A DNA stretch of 36,546 nucleotides from a virus: IMG/VR virus record IMGVR_UViG_3300027857_000042, positions 1 through 36,546 of that record; one strand, 5' to 3'. The notes beneath the pieces are model-generated. The model saw only the letters and a list, made by a program, of their open reading frames with translations. It did no database searches and was not told where the DNA came from. Shown one piece after another: positions 19,052 to 25,322 of this stretch (position 1 is the first letter of the stretch; each line of letters opens with the position of its first letter). A program made the position numbers and the translations under genes.

Positions 19052-19252
19052 ATGGCCGCAAATTCAAACATTCCAGCAGTGAACGCAAAGAATCTTGCGC
19101 TGTCAAACGATACGGCGCTGGATGTGAAAGCGATTGAATTGGAAGATACGGAGATCGTGAAGGCATTGGTGGCTAACCCGAATCGCCCTGACGCTGGAAA
19201 GCTGAACGCAAGACGCGGCTCGATAGCAACGGCCAAAAAGAATCACGAATAA
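19052..19252 (+). CDS. Small hypothetical protein in the tRNA array
   Basis: 66 residues (MAANSNIPAVNAKNLALSND at the start), Ala/Asn-rich. AGGAG precedes the ATG. Not recognised. Confidence 0.6.
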   Translation: MAANSNIPAVNAKNLALSNDTALDVKAIELEDTEIVKALVANPNRPDAGKLNARRGSIATAKKNHE

Positions 19253-19265
19253 GAAAGATTTTAAT

Positions 19266-19343
19266 TGCGGGTTAGCACTTCTGGTGAAGTCACCTGTCTC
19301 ATAAGCAGGTCTAGGCTGGGTTCGATTCCCGCATCCGCAACCA
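19266..19343 (+). tRNA. tRNA-Met (CAT)
   Basis: Acceptor TGCGGGT/ATCCGCA, stem CCTGT/GCAGG with loop CTCATAA, CCA encoded. It lacks the three G-C pairs of initiators. A lysidine-modified tRNA-Ile2 cannot be excluded from sequence. Confidence 0.85.
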
Positions 19344-19518
19344 TCTTGACACATCGGTTTCGCTGGTGAGACGCTAAGGTCGTCGACGACCAAGCTGGCG
19401 AGACTTTATCGGTTGAAGCGCGGGTTGCTTATAACAATCTGGGCATTCATAGCCTGACCAGCCCTCATTGAAAAGGCGTTCGGTTCGAAACGTTTTCCTT
19501 GGGGAATACAGTTTTTGA
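19344..19518 (+). other. Spacer with a palindrome and a tRNA-Ile(TAT)-like remnant
   Basis: A 14-bp perfect palindrome, GGTCGTCGACGACC (about 19379-19392), lies between two GCTGG(T/C)GAGAC repeats. At 19393-19463 is a tRNA-like sequence: anticodon stem GGTTG/CAATC with loop CTTATAA, a T-like arm TGGGC/GCCTG, but only 5 of 7 acceptor pairs and no CCA. Probably a decayed Ile tRNA. Confidence 0.4.
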
Positions 19519-19592
19519 GCGGGTGTGGTGTAACGGTAGCACCTCATTATTCCAAGTTGAGTGTCGGGGTTCGAGTCCCCGTACCCGCTCCA
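19519..19592 (+). tRNA. tRNA-Gly (TCC)
   Basis: Acceptor GCGGGTG/TACCCGC, loop ATTCCAA, T arm CGGGG-TTCGAGT-CCCCG, CCA encoded. Confidence 0.91.
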
Positions 19593-19679
19593 AGTTCGAA
19601 CGCACACGTTCCTTGCCGTCGTACGGCGGTTGTGTGGTAACCAGTTGAAGAGGACGATAACACTGGTGTAAATTTCTGA

Positions 19680-19753
19680 GCGAGTTTGGCGTAGTGGTAG
19701 CGTGGAACCTTGCCAAGGTTCAGGCGCGGTTTCGATTACCGCAATTCGCTCCA
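19680..19753 (+). tRNA. tRNA-Gly (GCC)
   Basis: Acceptor GCGAGTT/AATTCGC, stem GAACC/GGTTC with loop TTGCCAA, CCA encoded. The 87-base spacer before it has several short stems (GCCGT/ACGGC, ACCAGT/ACTGGT) but no tRNA. Confidence 0.92.
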
Positions 19754-19761
19754 AGTTTTGA

Positions 19762-19837
19762 GCATGGTTCGTCTAGCGGTTTAGGACATCCGGCTTGTAC
19801 CCGGAGAACGTAAGTTCGAATCTTACACTTTGCTCCA
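19762..19837 (+). tRNA. tRNA-Thr (TGT)
   Basis: Acceptor GCATGGT/ACTTTGC (one mismatch), stem TCCGG/CCGGA with loop CTTGTAC, CCA encoded. Confidence 0.91.
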
Positions 19838-19845
19838 AGGTTTAT

Positions 19846-20094
19846 ATGCCCAACGAATTTCTTTACTCCATAGCCCATAAGGCTCGTAAAGGCCCAAAGA
19901 TAACGATGGGCAAAGGCATGCAGAGAGTTGAAACGCCTGACCCGATGCGCGGCGTGACTGATCCAGCGAAGTTGTTGAAGTCGGACACCCAGCGCATAGA
20001 TAGGAACGTCGGCACTCCTGATTTGATGTGGCAGAGGTCTCCCGCGACAGGGTCTTCGTCCGATGCAGCGGGACTGGAAATAAAAAAGATTTGA
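19846..20094 (+). CDS. Hypothetical protein between two tRNA-Thr genes
   Basis: 82 residues (MPNEFLYSIAHKARKGPKIT at the start), basic. The AAGG ribosome site overlaps the CCA end of tRNA-Thr(TGT), 5 bases before the ATG. Its TGA abuts the first base of tRNA-Thr(CGT). Tight packing suggests tRNA processing and translation of this gene compete. Not recognised. Confidence 0.55.
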   Translation: MPNEFLYSIAHKARKGPKITMGKGMQRVETPDPMRGVTDPAKLLKSDTQRIDRNVGTPDLMWQRSPATGSSSDAAGLEIKKI

Positions 20095-20168
20095 GCACTG
20101 TTGATCTAATGGCATGATGCGGCCCTCGTAGCGCCGACGCCGTGGTTCGATTCCACGACGGTGCTCCA
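20095..20168 (+). tRNA. tRNA-Thr (CGT)
   Basis: Acceptor GCACTGT/ACGGTGC, loop CTCGTAG, T arm CGTGG-TTCGATT-CCACG, CCA encoded. Confidence 0.9.
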
Positions 20169-20175
20169 AGTTTGA

Positions 20176-20249
20176 GCAGGGATGATGTAATGGTAGCCTA
20201 GTTCCTTGGTAAGGAACCTGTCCGGGTTCGAGTCCCGGTTTCTGCTCCA
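20176..20249 (+). tRNA. tRNA-Thr (GGT)
   Basis: Acceptor GCAGGGA/TTTCTGC, stem GTTCC/GGAAC with loop TTGGTAA, CCA encoded. Confidence 0.92.
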
Positions 20250-20257
20250 AATTTTAC

Positions 20258-20345
20258 GGAGAGGTTCGGTAGCGGCAAACTAGGCAGGCTGTAACCCTGC
20301 CGTCCCTTGCGGACTTCCAAGGTTCGAGTCCTTGTCTCTCCACCA
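20258..20345 (+). tRNA. tRNA-Tyr (GTA)
   Basis: Acceptor GGAGAGG/TCTCTCC, stem GCAGG/CCTGC with loop CTGTAAC, long variable arm GTCC..GGAC as in bacterial tRNA-Tyr, CCA encoded. Confidence 0.93.
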
Positions 20346-20353
20346 GTTTCTAC

Positions 20354-20468
20354 GGGGGTGTGTGAGTAGCTCTCACATCCGTAGCGAGCAGAGTGCGACG
20401 CGATCTCGGCAGAGATCGAACGGCACGTAACGATCTGACTGCACGATGCGGATTGCTGCATCCCCACC
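20354..20468 (+). ncRNA. Structured spacer RNA with acceptor-like closing stem
   Basis: GGGGGTG (20354-20360) pairs 7 of 7 with CATCCCC (20459-20465), followed by ACC-G. Inside are perfect hairpins GTGAG-TAGCT-CTCAC and GATCTC-GGCA-GAGATC. It is not a normal tRNA and may be a tRNA-like decoy or a regulatory RNA. Confidence 0.45.
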
Positions 20469-20483
20469 GATTTAGTTTTCTGT

Positions 20484-20558
20484 TGTAGGTTCGTCTAACG
20501 GTAAGACGGGGCACTGTTAATGCCTACGATGAAGGTTCGAATCCTTTGCCTACAGCCA
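20484..20558 (+). tRNA. tRNA-Asn (GTT), copy 1
   Basis: Acceptor TGTAGGT/GCCTACA, loop CTGTTAA, G73 and CCA encoded. Confidence 0.92.
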
Positions 20559-20567
20559 ATTTTCTTT

Positions 20568-20642
20568 TCACGATTAGCTCCAACGTAGAGCGGCTCCCTG
20601 TTAAGGAGAAGGTTCTTGGTTCAAGTCCAAGATCGTGAGCCA
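20568..20642 (+). tRNA. tRNA-Asn (GTT), copy 2
   Basis: Acceptor TCACGAT/ATCGTGA, loop CTGTTAA, T arm CTTGG-TTCAAGT-CCAAG. Same anticodon as the previous tRNA but a very different body, so not a recent duplicate. Confidence 0.92.
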
Positions 20643-20650
20643 TTTTCAGC

Positions 20651-20726
20651 AGGGAAGTCGTATAGCGGCCATTACGTACGTCTCCAAAACGTTAAGACGG
20701 GAGTTCGAGTCTCTCCTCCCCTGCCA
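20651..20726 (+). tRNA. tRNA-Trp (CCA)
   Basis: Acceptor AGGGAAG/CTCCCCT (one mismatch), loop CTCCAAA, G73 as expected for Trp, CCA encoded. Confidence 0.91.
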
Positions 20727-20746
20727 TTTTGAACGTTCAATTGGGT

Positions 20747-20789
20747 GGGCGACGCCGACACGTCGCCCCTCGCCTTGTCGGAGGCCGAG
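20747..20789 (+). promoter_or_regulatory. HNH leader B: two hairpins with complementary loops
   Basis: Hairpin 1: GGGCGACG/CGTCGCCC (8 pairs), loop CCGACA (20755-20760). Hairpin 2: CTCGCCT with AGGCCGAG (one bulge), loop TGTCGG (20776-20781). The loops are fully complementary. GGAGG spans loop 2 and its 3' strand; the ATG follows directly. Confidence 0.82.
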
Positions 20790-21215
20790 ATGAACCTGTG
20801 TCAAGTAGAAGGCTGCAATAGAGAAGTTGGTTTTCATTTAAGAAAGACCTGCTCCCAAGAGCACAAGGCCCTATACAGGCAGCAATTTGACCGTGGGCGA
20901 TATGCTCGGCTGAGAGATAAAGTCTTAGAACACTACGGCAAAAAGTGCGTTTGTTGCGGTGAGACTAGAAAAGAATTTTTGGCTCTCGATCATAAAAATG
21001 GTGAAGGTCAAAAACATAGAAGAGAGTTAGGTGGCGGTGCCTTTAGAATGTATCGATGGGCGGTCAGAAACGGCTATCCTGATACATTTCAAATTCTTTG
21101 CCATAATTGTAATATGGCACTTGGATGTTGTGGCTATTGTCCGCATCAAAAAGAAAAGACCGAACAGAGGGCTTCTACAGAAGGCGGTCATTCGGACGGT
21201 AGTGCTCTGAACTGA
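20790..21215 (+). CDS. HNH endonuclease with several Cys pairs
   Basis: 141 residues. N-terminal CQVEGCNREVGF...CSQEHK finger, then KCVCCGETRK ... LALDHKNGEG ... ILCHNCNMALGCCGYCPH, a zinc-stabilised HNH core of a different subfamily from the gene at 16609. I start at the ATG behind leader B, since an in-frame extension would run through the leader. The stop lies in a small hairpin (GCTC/GAGC) 21 bases before the protease gene. Confidence 0.82.
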   Translation: MNLCQVEGCNREVGFHLRKTCSQEHKALYRQQFDRGRYARLRDKVLEHYGKKCVCCGETRKEFLALDHKNGEGQKHRRELGGGAFRMYRWAVRNGYPDTFQILCHNCNMALGCCGYCPHQKEKTEQRASTEGGHSDGSALN

Positions 21216-21236
21216 GCCGTTCGTAAAGGTGCCCTT

Positions 21237-22073
21237 ATGAGACGTGTGCTGTCTGTGCTTTTAGCGATGGTTCTTTCTGTTGCGCCTGCGTTTGCAAACG
21301 TCAAAGATTTGAAAGGCTTTGACAAGAAGGTTTACGACGGCGCTCTTGCGTTGTACGCGAGTTCGCACGACCTGGGCATTCGTGATCGTTTTATTTGCAC
21401 GGTTCAAGTCATCAGTAAAGCTGGCGACCGAGGCTACTATTTGTTGGGCGCAGGACATTGCACCCCGGCGAATCCCGATTTGCCGAAAGACATGGAGTTC
21501 TCAGTCGCCGAAGATATCAACGGGTCGTTAACTCCCGTGACGTTGCTTCAATCAGCGATGAACGAACCGCTTGATTACGCTGAGTATTATTTGCGCACCG
21601 ACAAGAAGTATCCAGTCACGCCGCTCGGAGACGAGGGCGATGCTCGCATCGGCGACCAAACGATTGACGTCAACTTCAGTCTTGCTCTAGGCAAGTTCGC
21701 AAGTAACGGTCGCGTCTCTTCTAAAGTAGCTCAAAGCGGAGAGATGAAAGGGTTTTTCGGCGTCGACGAATTCGATTCTCATGGCGCATCTGGAAGTTCG
21801 GTTGTCGACAAGCGCACGAAGAAAGTCATCGGTATCGTGATCGCTGGTGTGGATGGCGCTACGGTTTCTACCTGGGTCGAGCCGATATCAGTGATTAAGA
21901 AAGAGCTAGCAAGGGTGACCTTGCCTCGTTCAACAAAACCGTACGTTCGTTCGAAGTCCCCAGTATCCGTGCCTAGTGTGGACGACAGCATGCCTAAGCT
22001 GCCAGTGGGTACGCCAGAAACGGCCCCTGCTATCGGCGTGGTGGCTGATCAAAACAAGCACTATGATGAGTGA
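21237..22073 (+). CDS. Secreted trypsin-like serine protease
   Basis: 278 residues. A Sec signal peptide (MRRVLSVLLAMVLSVAPAFA, cut after AFA) precedes a chymotrypsin-fold domain. Catalytic residues: His in GAGHC (about residue 79), Asp in PLDYAEY (about 115), Ser in SHGASGSS (about 184). The C terminus (from about 235) is a Pro/Ser-rich tail. It would act in the periplasm or outside the cell. A signal-bearing protease is unusual in a phage and even more so inside a tRNA cluster. It may attack envelope proteins, defend against superinfection, or help lysis. The next gene overlaps its end. Confidence 0.75.
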   Translation: MRRVLSVLLAMVLSVAPAFANVKDLKGFDKKVYDGALALYASSHDLGIRDRFICTVQVISKAGDRGYYLLGAGHCTPANPDLPKDMEFSVAEDINGSLTPVTLLQSAMNEPLDYAEYYLRTDKKYPVTPLGDEGDARIGDQTIDVNFSLALGKFASNGRVSSKVAQSGEMKGFFGVDEFDSHGASGSSVVDKRTKKVIGIVIAGVDGATVSTWVEPISVIKKELARVTLPRSTKPYVRSKSPVSVPSVDDSMPKLPVGTPETAPAIGVVADQNKHYDE

Positions 22074-22257
22074 TTATCGTGAGATGAGAAAGTGGCGCAG
22101 GCTAGCGATTGCGTCCTTCTTAGCGTTCTTGTTTACTGGCTTGGTCAGCATGTGGCAGAATCATGTGATTCAAGTTCAACGCAAACAGATATTCGAACTT
22201 TGGGACGCGTATCAAAGTGTTGCGCACGGTTGTGGCGACAAGAATTTTGTTCTATAA
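22066..22257 (+). CDS. Membrane mini-protein coupled to the protease
   Basis: 63 residues from the second of two adjacent ATGs: a basic N terminus, one transmembrane helix (LAIASFLAFLFTGLVSMW) and a short external tail. It overlaps the protease stop by 8 bases and ends 4 bases before tRNA-Ser. It could be a partner or inhibitor of the protease, or a small holin-like protein. Confidence 0.58.
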   Translation: MSDYREMRKWRRLAIASFLAFLFTGLVSMWQNHVIQVQRKQIFELWDAYQSVAHGCGDKNFVL

Positions 22258-22261
22258 TTTT

Positions 22262-22348
22262 GGATCAGTGGCGAAATTGGTAGACGCAATAGTTTGCTAA
22301 ACTATCAACCGAAAGGTTGTGGGGGTTCGAGTCCCTCCTGATCCGCCA
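22262..22348 (+). tRNA. tRNA-Ser (GCT)
   Basis: Acceptor GGATCAG/CTGATCC, stem ATAGT/ACTAT with loop TTGCTAA, variable arm CAACC/GGTTG, G73 and CCA. Confidence 0.93.
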
Positions 22349-22352
22349 GTTT

Positions 22353-22443
22353 GGAGAGCAGCACTGAATGGTCGGTACTCGTCTCGAAAACGATGACGCG
22401 TTCGAAAGGGCGCGACAGAGTTCGATTCTCTGGCTCTCCTCCA
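22353..22443 (+). tRNA. tRNA-Ser (CGA)
   Basis: Acceptor GGAGAGC/GCTCTCC, loop CTCGAAA, long variable arm, T arm CAGAG-TTCGATT-CTCTG, CCA encoded. Confidence 0.92.
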
Positions 22444-22454
22444 GTTTTGTGTTA

Positions 22455-22545
22455 GGAAGGCGGCGAGCGATGGCGTTCATCCGTCTTGAAAACGGCGACA
22501 CGTTCGAGAGGGCGTGACTCGGTTCGATTCCGGGGCCTTCCTCCA
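22455..22545 (+). tRNA. tRNA-Ser (TGA)
   Basis: Acceptor GGAAGGC/GCCTTCC, loop CTTGAAA, variable arm much like that of tRNA-Ser(CGA), CCA encoded. Confidence 0.92.
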
Positions 22546-22546
22546 T

Positions 22547-22620
22547 CCTCGCTTGGTGTAGTGGTTGCACTCCTGTTTGAAACACATGAAGTCGTGGTTC
22601 GATTCCACGGGCGAGGGCCA
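22547..22620 (+). tRNA. tRNA-Phe (GAA)
   Basis: Acceptor CCTCGCT/GGCGAGG, loop TTGAAAC, T arm CGTGG-TTCGATT-CCACG, CCA encoded. Only one base separates it from tRNA-Ser(TGA), so a single cut frees both ends. Confidence 0.91.
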
Positions 22621-22623
22621 TTT

Positions 22624-22692
22624 TCTGAACCGTCGATAATCGTCATTAAGGACAACGCGAAAGTGCACGGTGCAACTCCGTCGATGGCTCCA
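22624..22692 (+). pseudogene. Degenerate tRNA remnant
   Basis: A T-like arm (ACGG-TGCAACT-CCGT with a flanking pair lost) and a CCA end at 22690-22692 are present, but no acceptor partner or anticodon arm. Confidence 0.4.
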
Positions 22693-22701
22693 ATTTTCTG
22701 T

Positions 22702-22777
22702 TGGAAGATAGTGTAATTGGTAGCACGGCTGACTTTGAATCAGTCAGGTGAAAGTTCGAGTCCTTCTCCTCCAACCA
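22702..22777 (+). tRNA. tRNA-Gln (TTG)
   Basis: Acceptor TGGAAGA/TCCTCCA (one mismatch), stem GCTGA/TCAGT with loop CTTTGAA, CCA encoded. Confidence 0.9.
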
Positions 22778-22782
22778 AGTTT

Positions 22783-23031
22783 ATGCAGAAATCACATGAA
22801 GTAGCAAAGCAATTGTTGCAGTCATTGAAGAACGTGCCTTGCAAGGATTGCGGAATACAATACCCGCACTACGTGATGGAATTTGATCACCTTATTCCAC
22901 GCAACGGCAGTCTAACGATTGCAGCCCTTTCTCAGAAGGTCGGTCTGAAAAAACTTCTTGAATTGGTTTCTCAGTGCGAAGTAGTTTGTGCGAACTGCCA
23001 CAAAATCCGTACGTATTTTCGTCGTAAATAA
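22783..23031 (+). CDS. Short HNH endonuclease
   Basis: 82 residues, close to a minimal HNH: VPCKDCGIQYPHYVMEFDHL ... CEVVCANCHKIRT. Same subfamily as the genes at 16609 and 17636 but without the N-terminal finger. The ATG lies 5 bases after the CCA of tRNA-Gln with no ribosome site and no two-hairpin leader. It may be translated only from a processed or read-through transcript. Confidence 0.75.
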   Translation: MQKSHEVAKQLLQSLKNVPCKDCGIQYPHYVMEFDHLIPRNGSLTIAALSQKVGLKKLLELVSQCEVVCANCHKIRTYFRRK

Positions 23032-23035
23032 GTTT

Positions 23036-23125
23036 TTGCCGCTGATCCGGTAGTCAGTAAGGCTCTGCCTAGGTAACAGCCAGGACTGATGAAAAGTGAT
23101 CCCTTCGCCCTTGTGGGGGCGGCAA
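23036..23125 (+). ncRNA. Structured spacer RNA
   Basis: TTGCCGC (23036-23042) pairs with GCGGCAA (23119-23125). Inside are AGTCAGT with ACTGAT and GGCT/AGCC stems. It sits between an HNH gene and the last tRNA. Confidence 0.4.
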
Positions 23126-23136
23126 CGTTTTTCTGT

Positions 23137-23211
23137 TGGGATGTCTTTCAATCGGTAGGAAGCGCGGCTCTGAACCGCGTAATAGTGGTTCGAGTCCACT
23201 CGCCCCAACCA
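23137..23211 (+). tRNA. tRNA-Gln (CTG)
   Basis: Acceptor TGGGATG/CGCCCCA (one mismatch), stem CGCGG/CCGCG with loop CTCTGAA, CCA encoded. Last tRNA of the array. Confidence 0.91.
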
Positions 23212-23228
23212 AAATATTTTGTTCAACG

Positions 23229-23253
23229 AAACCCCCTCGCAAAGGGGGTTTTG
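23229..23253 (+). terminator. Rho-independent terminator of the tRNA unit
   Basis: AAACCCCC and GGGGGTTT around a 7-base loop, followed by TTG, 18 bases after the last tRNA. Confidence 0.8.
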
Positions 23254-23292
23254 TGTATTAGACTGTTAGCCGCGTCGCGGCAAGGAAAAAAC

Positions 23293-23637
23293 ATGGCAGC
23301 CACTTTACAAGCAATGCTGGGTCGTCTTCAAGGGACTTCCTGGGCCACCGCGCTAGCGAATAACGTTCAGGCGTTGGACATGATTCAAATCGTCGATCAC
23401 AGTGGCAACATTCTTGTGAACGTCGATCAAAACGGCGTGGTCAATAAGCCAGCGTCTAGCCCGACGAACGGAACGCACTATGGCCCGTATTACACCCGTT
23501 TGACTAGCTCGGCTTCTCTTGCAGCGATCTTCGCTGACGCATTCAGTGACTTCGATAATTCCGATATTCTTCAGTTGATCTCTCCTACTGGCGGTTCAAT
23601 TCTCAAGTGGATTGACAATCAGGGCGTTTCTCACTAA
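23293..23637 (+). CDS. Hypothetical virion-type protein
   Basis: 114 residues (MAATLQAMLGRLQGTSWATA at the start) with a β-rich middle (IVDHSGNILVNVDQNGVVNK) and a near repeat of this pattern at the C terminus (LISPTGGSILKWIDNQGV). AAGGA precedes the ATG. Longer in-frame extensions would cross the tRNA and terminator. Probably a tail or decoration protein. Confidence 0.6.
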   Translation: MAATLQAMLGRLQGTSWATALANNVQALDMIQIVDHSGNILVNVDQNGVVNKPASSPTNGTHYGPYYTRLTSSASLAAIFADAFSDFDNSDILQLISPTGGSILKWIDNQGVSH

Positions 23638-23656
23638 CTAGTCCTGCGGGGGTTCC

Positions 23657-23752
23657 ATGTGGGAACGTCGCTGTCCGAGATGTGGCGCGACTTTGAGAAA
23701 GAAAAACCCTTGGGACGTAGTAGTGTGCGTATGTAAGTGGGTGTGGAAGTGA
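23657..23752 (+). CDS. 31-residue zinc mini-protein
   Basis: MWERRCPRCGATLRKKNPWD onward, with CPRC and CVC: a tiny zinc ribbon. The TGA overlaps the next GTG (GTGA). Confidence 0.55.
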   Translation: MWERRCPRCGATLRKKNPWDVVVCVCKWVWK

Positions 23753-24060
23753 ATAAGGTTAAGAAACTCGAACTCGAAATTCAAAAGCTGAAGGATTTAG
23801 TTCTTCAGCTTCAGTCGCAAGTCATTATGCTGCAAGCACGCGACACGACGATCTTGATGCCACCGATTACGGTGCCACCTATTCAAACAACACCATCGAT
23901 TCCCGTTCCAACAACGTGGTCGCCATTTGGCCCGTTTATTGGTGATACTCCGCCAATGTGGCAGGGAACACAGAAGCCAACAATTATCTGTGGTGAGGTG
24001 ATCTCTGGTAACAGCACCAACAGTGCCAATAACACCCAGGTTAGTCGTTGCATTAAATAA
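23749..24060 (+). CDS. Coiled-coil then Pro/Thr-rich protein
   Basis: 103 residues from the GTG overlapping the previous stop: an N-terminal coiled coil (KLELEIQKLKDLVLQLQSQV) then a Pro/Thr-rich stretch. It looks like an oligomerising spike or linker protein. Confidence 0.55.
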   Translation: MNKVKKLELEIQKLKDLVLQLQSQVIMLQARDTTILMPPITVPPIQTTPSIPVPTTWSPFGPFIGDTPPMWQGTQKPTIICGEVISGNSTNSANNTQVSRCIK

Positions 24061-24189
24061 AAGTTTCCCCGCGACGCGGGGGATGAATGGTATTGCTAGA
24101 CGCGAGAGCGTCAATCCAAAGCGATCCCATAAAAGCGGTCTCCGATTTGTGATCCGAGTCGGATATCGTACACTAAAAGGAAAGCACTC
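24061..24189 (+). other. Intergenic stretch with hairpins
   Basis: CCCCGCG-A-CGCGGGG (24067-24081) and a GACGC-GAGA-GCGTC hairpin follow the previous gene; neither has a T run. AGGA is before the next ATG. No gene seen. Confidence 0.4.
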
Positions 24190-24825
24190 ATGTTTTTAAT
24201 TCAAGACTTCGGCGTGAACGGGCAATTCCCGTCATCCGTAGGCGGAACTGGAACGGCGATTAAATATTTCGGTCGCAACGCCGCGTTCGCAGCAGGTGCA
24301 ACGTGGACTAACCCAGCAACTCCGTCGTCGAGCAACGCTAACGGCGCGTTGATCGTTCCAGCAGACAACAAGCTGAACGGCCAGTTGATTGAAGTCGTAG
24401 CGAGCGGCGCATTCTTGCCTTCTTCGGCGATCACCTCGTCGGAAACGGTCAAGGTTGAGTTGTACGCGGTAACTGGTTCATTCGCCAGCCCGACCTACAC
24501 TTTGCTAGCTGACATCAACGGCGGATTCGCTCCGGGCGTTGACGGCATCTGGTACAACTACGCGTTCGATGTTTGCCTACAGGGCAACAACGACAGCGGC
24601 ATCGTCGGCGGCTTCTACACCTCGCTTGTCAACAACACTGTTGAGCGCAATAACGTTGCGTTGCAGAACTCGTTGACTGGCATTGTGTTCGGCTCATCGA
24701 GCGGCGCTTCGAACCAGCTTCCTGGTGCGTTGGGCGGCCCGTTCGGCTTGGTTGTTGGCGTGACCTTCAGCCAGAGCGACGCAGGCAACAAGGCAAAGCT
24801 GTACGAATTCTCGATCAGCGCCTAA
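24190..24825 (+). CDS. Abundant-type structural protein, unidentified
   Basis: 211 residues, low in charge, rich in Gly, Ala, Asn and Ser, all β by eye (GALIVPADNKLNGQLIEVVA). Its codon use is biased toward C-ending codons (AAC, TAC, GGC), which often marks strongly expressed virion genes. A terminator follows directly. Candidate capsid decoration, head fibre or tail protein. Confidence 0.6.
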   Translation: MFLIQDFGVNGQFPSSVGGTGTAIKYFGRNAAFAAGATWTNPATPSSSNANGALIVPADNKLNGQLIEVVASGAFLPSSAITSSETVKVELYAVTGSFASPTYTLLADINGGFAPGVDGIWYNYAFDVCLQGNNDSGIVGGFYTSLVNNTVERNNVALQNSLTGIVFGSSSGASNQLPGALGGPFGLVVGVTFSQSDAGNKAKLYEFSISA

Positions 24826-24830
24826 AACCA

Positions 24831-24860
24831 TCGGGGGTCGGAGATGGCCCCCATTTTATT
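24831..24860 (+). terminator. Rho-independent terminator
   Basis: GGGGG and CCCCC around a 10-base loop, followed by ATTTTATT, just after the 211-residue protein gene. Confidence 0.72.
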
Positions 24861-24967
24861 CTGAGTGGTAGTGAGAGCCTCATGCGTGAGGCGCACCCCC
24901 AGAAGACCGTGTGGAATCCACAGCCTAGGACGGTAATAGCCCGACCTACATTTTTCCCAGGGACATC

Positions 24968-25249
24968 ATGCTCAACCCAGGTCAGTTGACTATAGGTGAG
25001 TTGAGTTCCGCTGTAAAAGACTACGGAATTTTTATCACGGTGGTTGTCGTCGGCTGGAAAAGTCGAGCCGCAATTCAACCGTGCATCGATTTCGTTAAGA
25101 AAGTCAGCGACTTCATTGATAAGGTCGACGCTCGTTTCATGAGAGCCGATAAACACATGTCGCTCATGGAAGCCAACATGAGTACTTTGTTGAACAATCA
25201 TCTATCGCACTTAAAGTCTGACGCGGAGCCAACCAAAAAGTCGGAGTAA
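24968..25249 (+). CDS. Single-pass membrane protein
   Basis: 93 residues: a transmembrane helix at about 20-36 (GIFITVVVVGW), then an amphipathic region and a long helix ending NNHLSHL. AGGGA lies before the ATG. The layout recalls small phage membrane proteins of unknown role; holin-like function is possible but unproven. The spacer before it has a GCCTCA-TGCG-TGAGGC hairpin. Confidence 0.58.
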   Translation: MLNPGQLTIGELSSAVKDYGIFITVVVVGWKSRAAIQPCIDFVKKVSDFIDKVDARFMRADKHMSLMEANMSTLLNNHLSHLKSDAEPTKKSE

Positions 25250-25278
25250 GTTTTTGTGGCCGTAAGGCTGCGAGGTTT

Positions 25279-25322
25279 GGGTGGTGCCTCTATCACCGCC
25301 CTTACTCTATAGAGGAGAGTAA
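25279..25322 (+). promoter_or_regulatory. HNH leader C: two hairpins with complementary loops
   Basis: Hairpin 1: GGGTGGTG/CACCGCCC (8 pairs, one wobble), loop CCTCTAT (25287-25293). Hairpin 2: TTACTCT/AGAGTAA (7 pairs), loop ATAGAGG (25309-25315). The loops are fully complementary. GGAG lies at the loop 2 to stem junction, and the ATG directly follows the stem. Confidence 0.85.

Noticed and set aside
21160-21236. Possible tRNA overlapping the end of the HNH gene at 20790
   Set aside because: GGGCTTC/GGTGCCC could form an acceptor, but no T arm, anticodon stem or CCA fits, unlike the clear cases at 16952 and 17967.
15274-23211. CRISPR-like array
   Set aside because: The regular spacing and short AAGTTTT linkers come from tRNA genes, not from direct repeats with spacers.
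24120-24180. tRNA-His-like anticodon arm with a GTG triplet
   Set aside because: Only one stem-loop is present; no acceptor or T arm.
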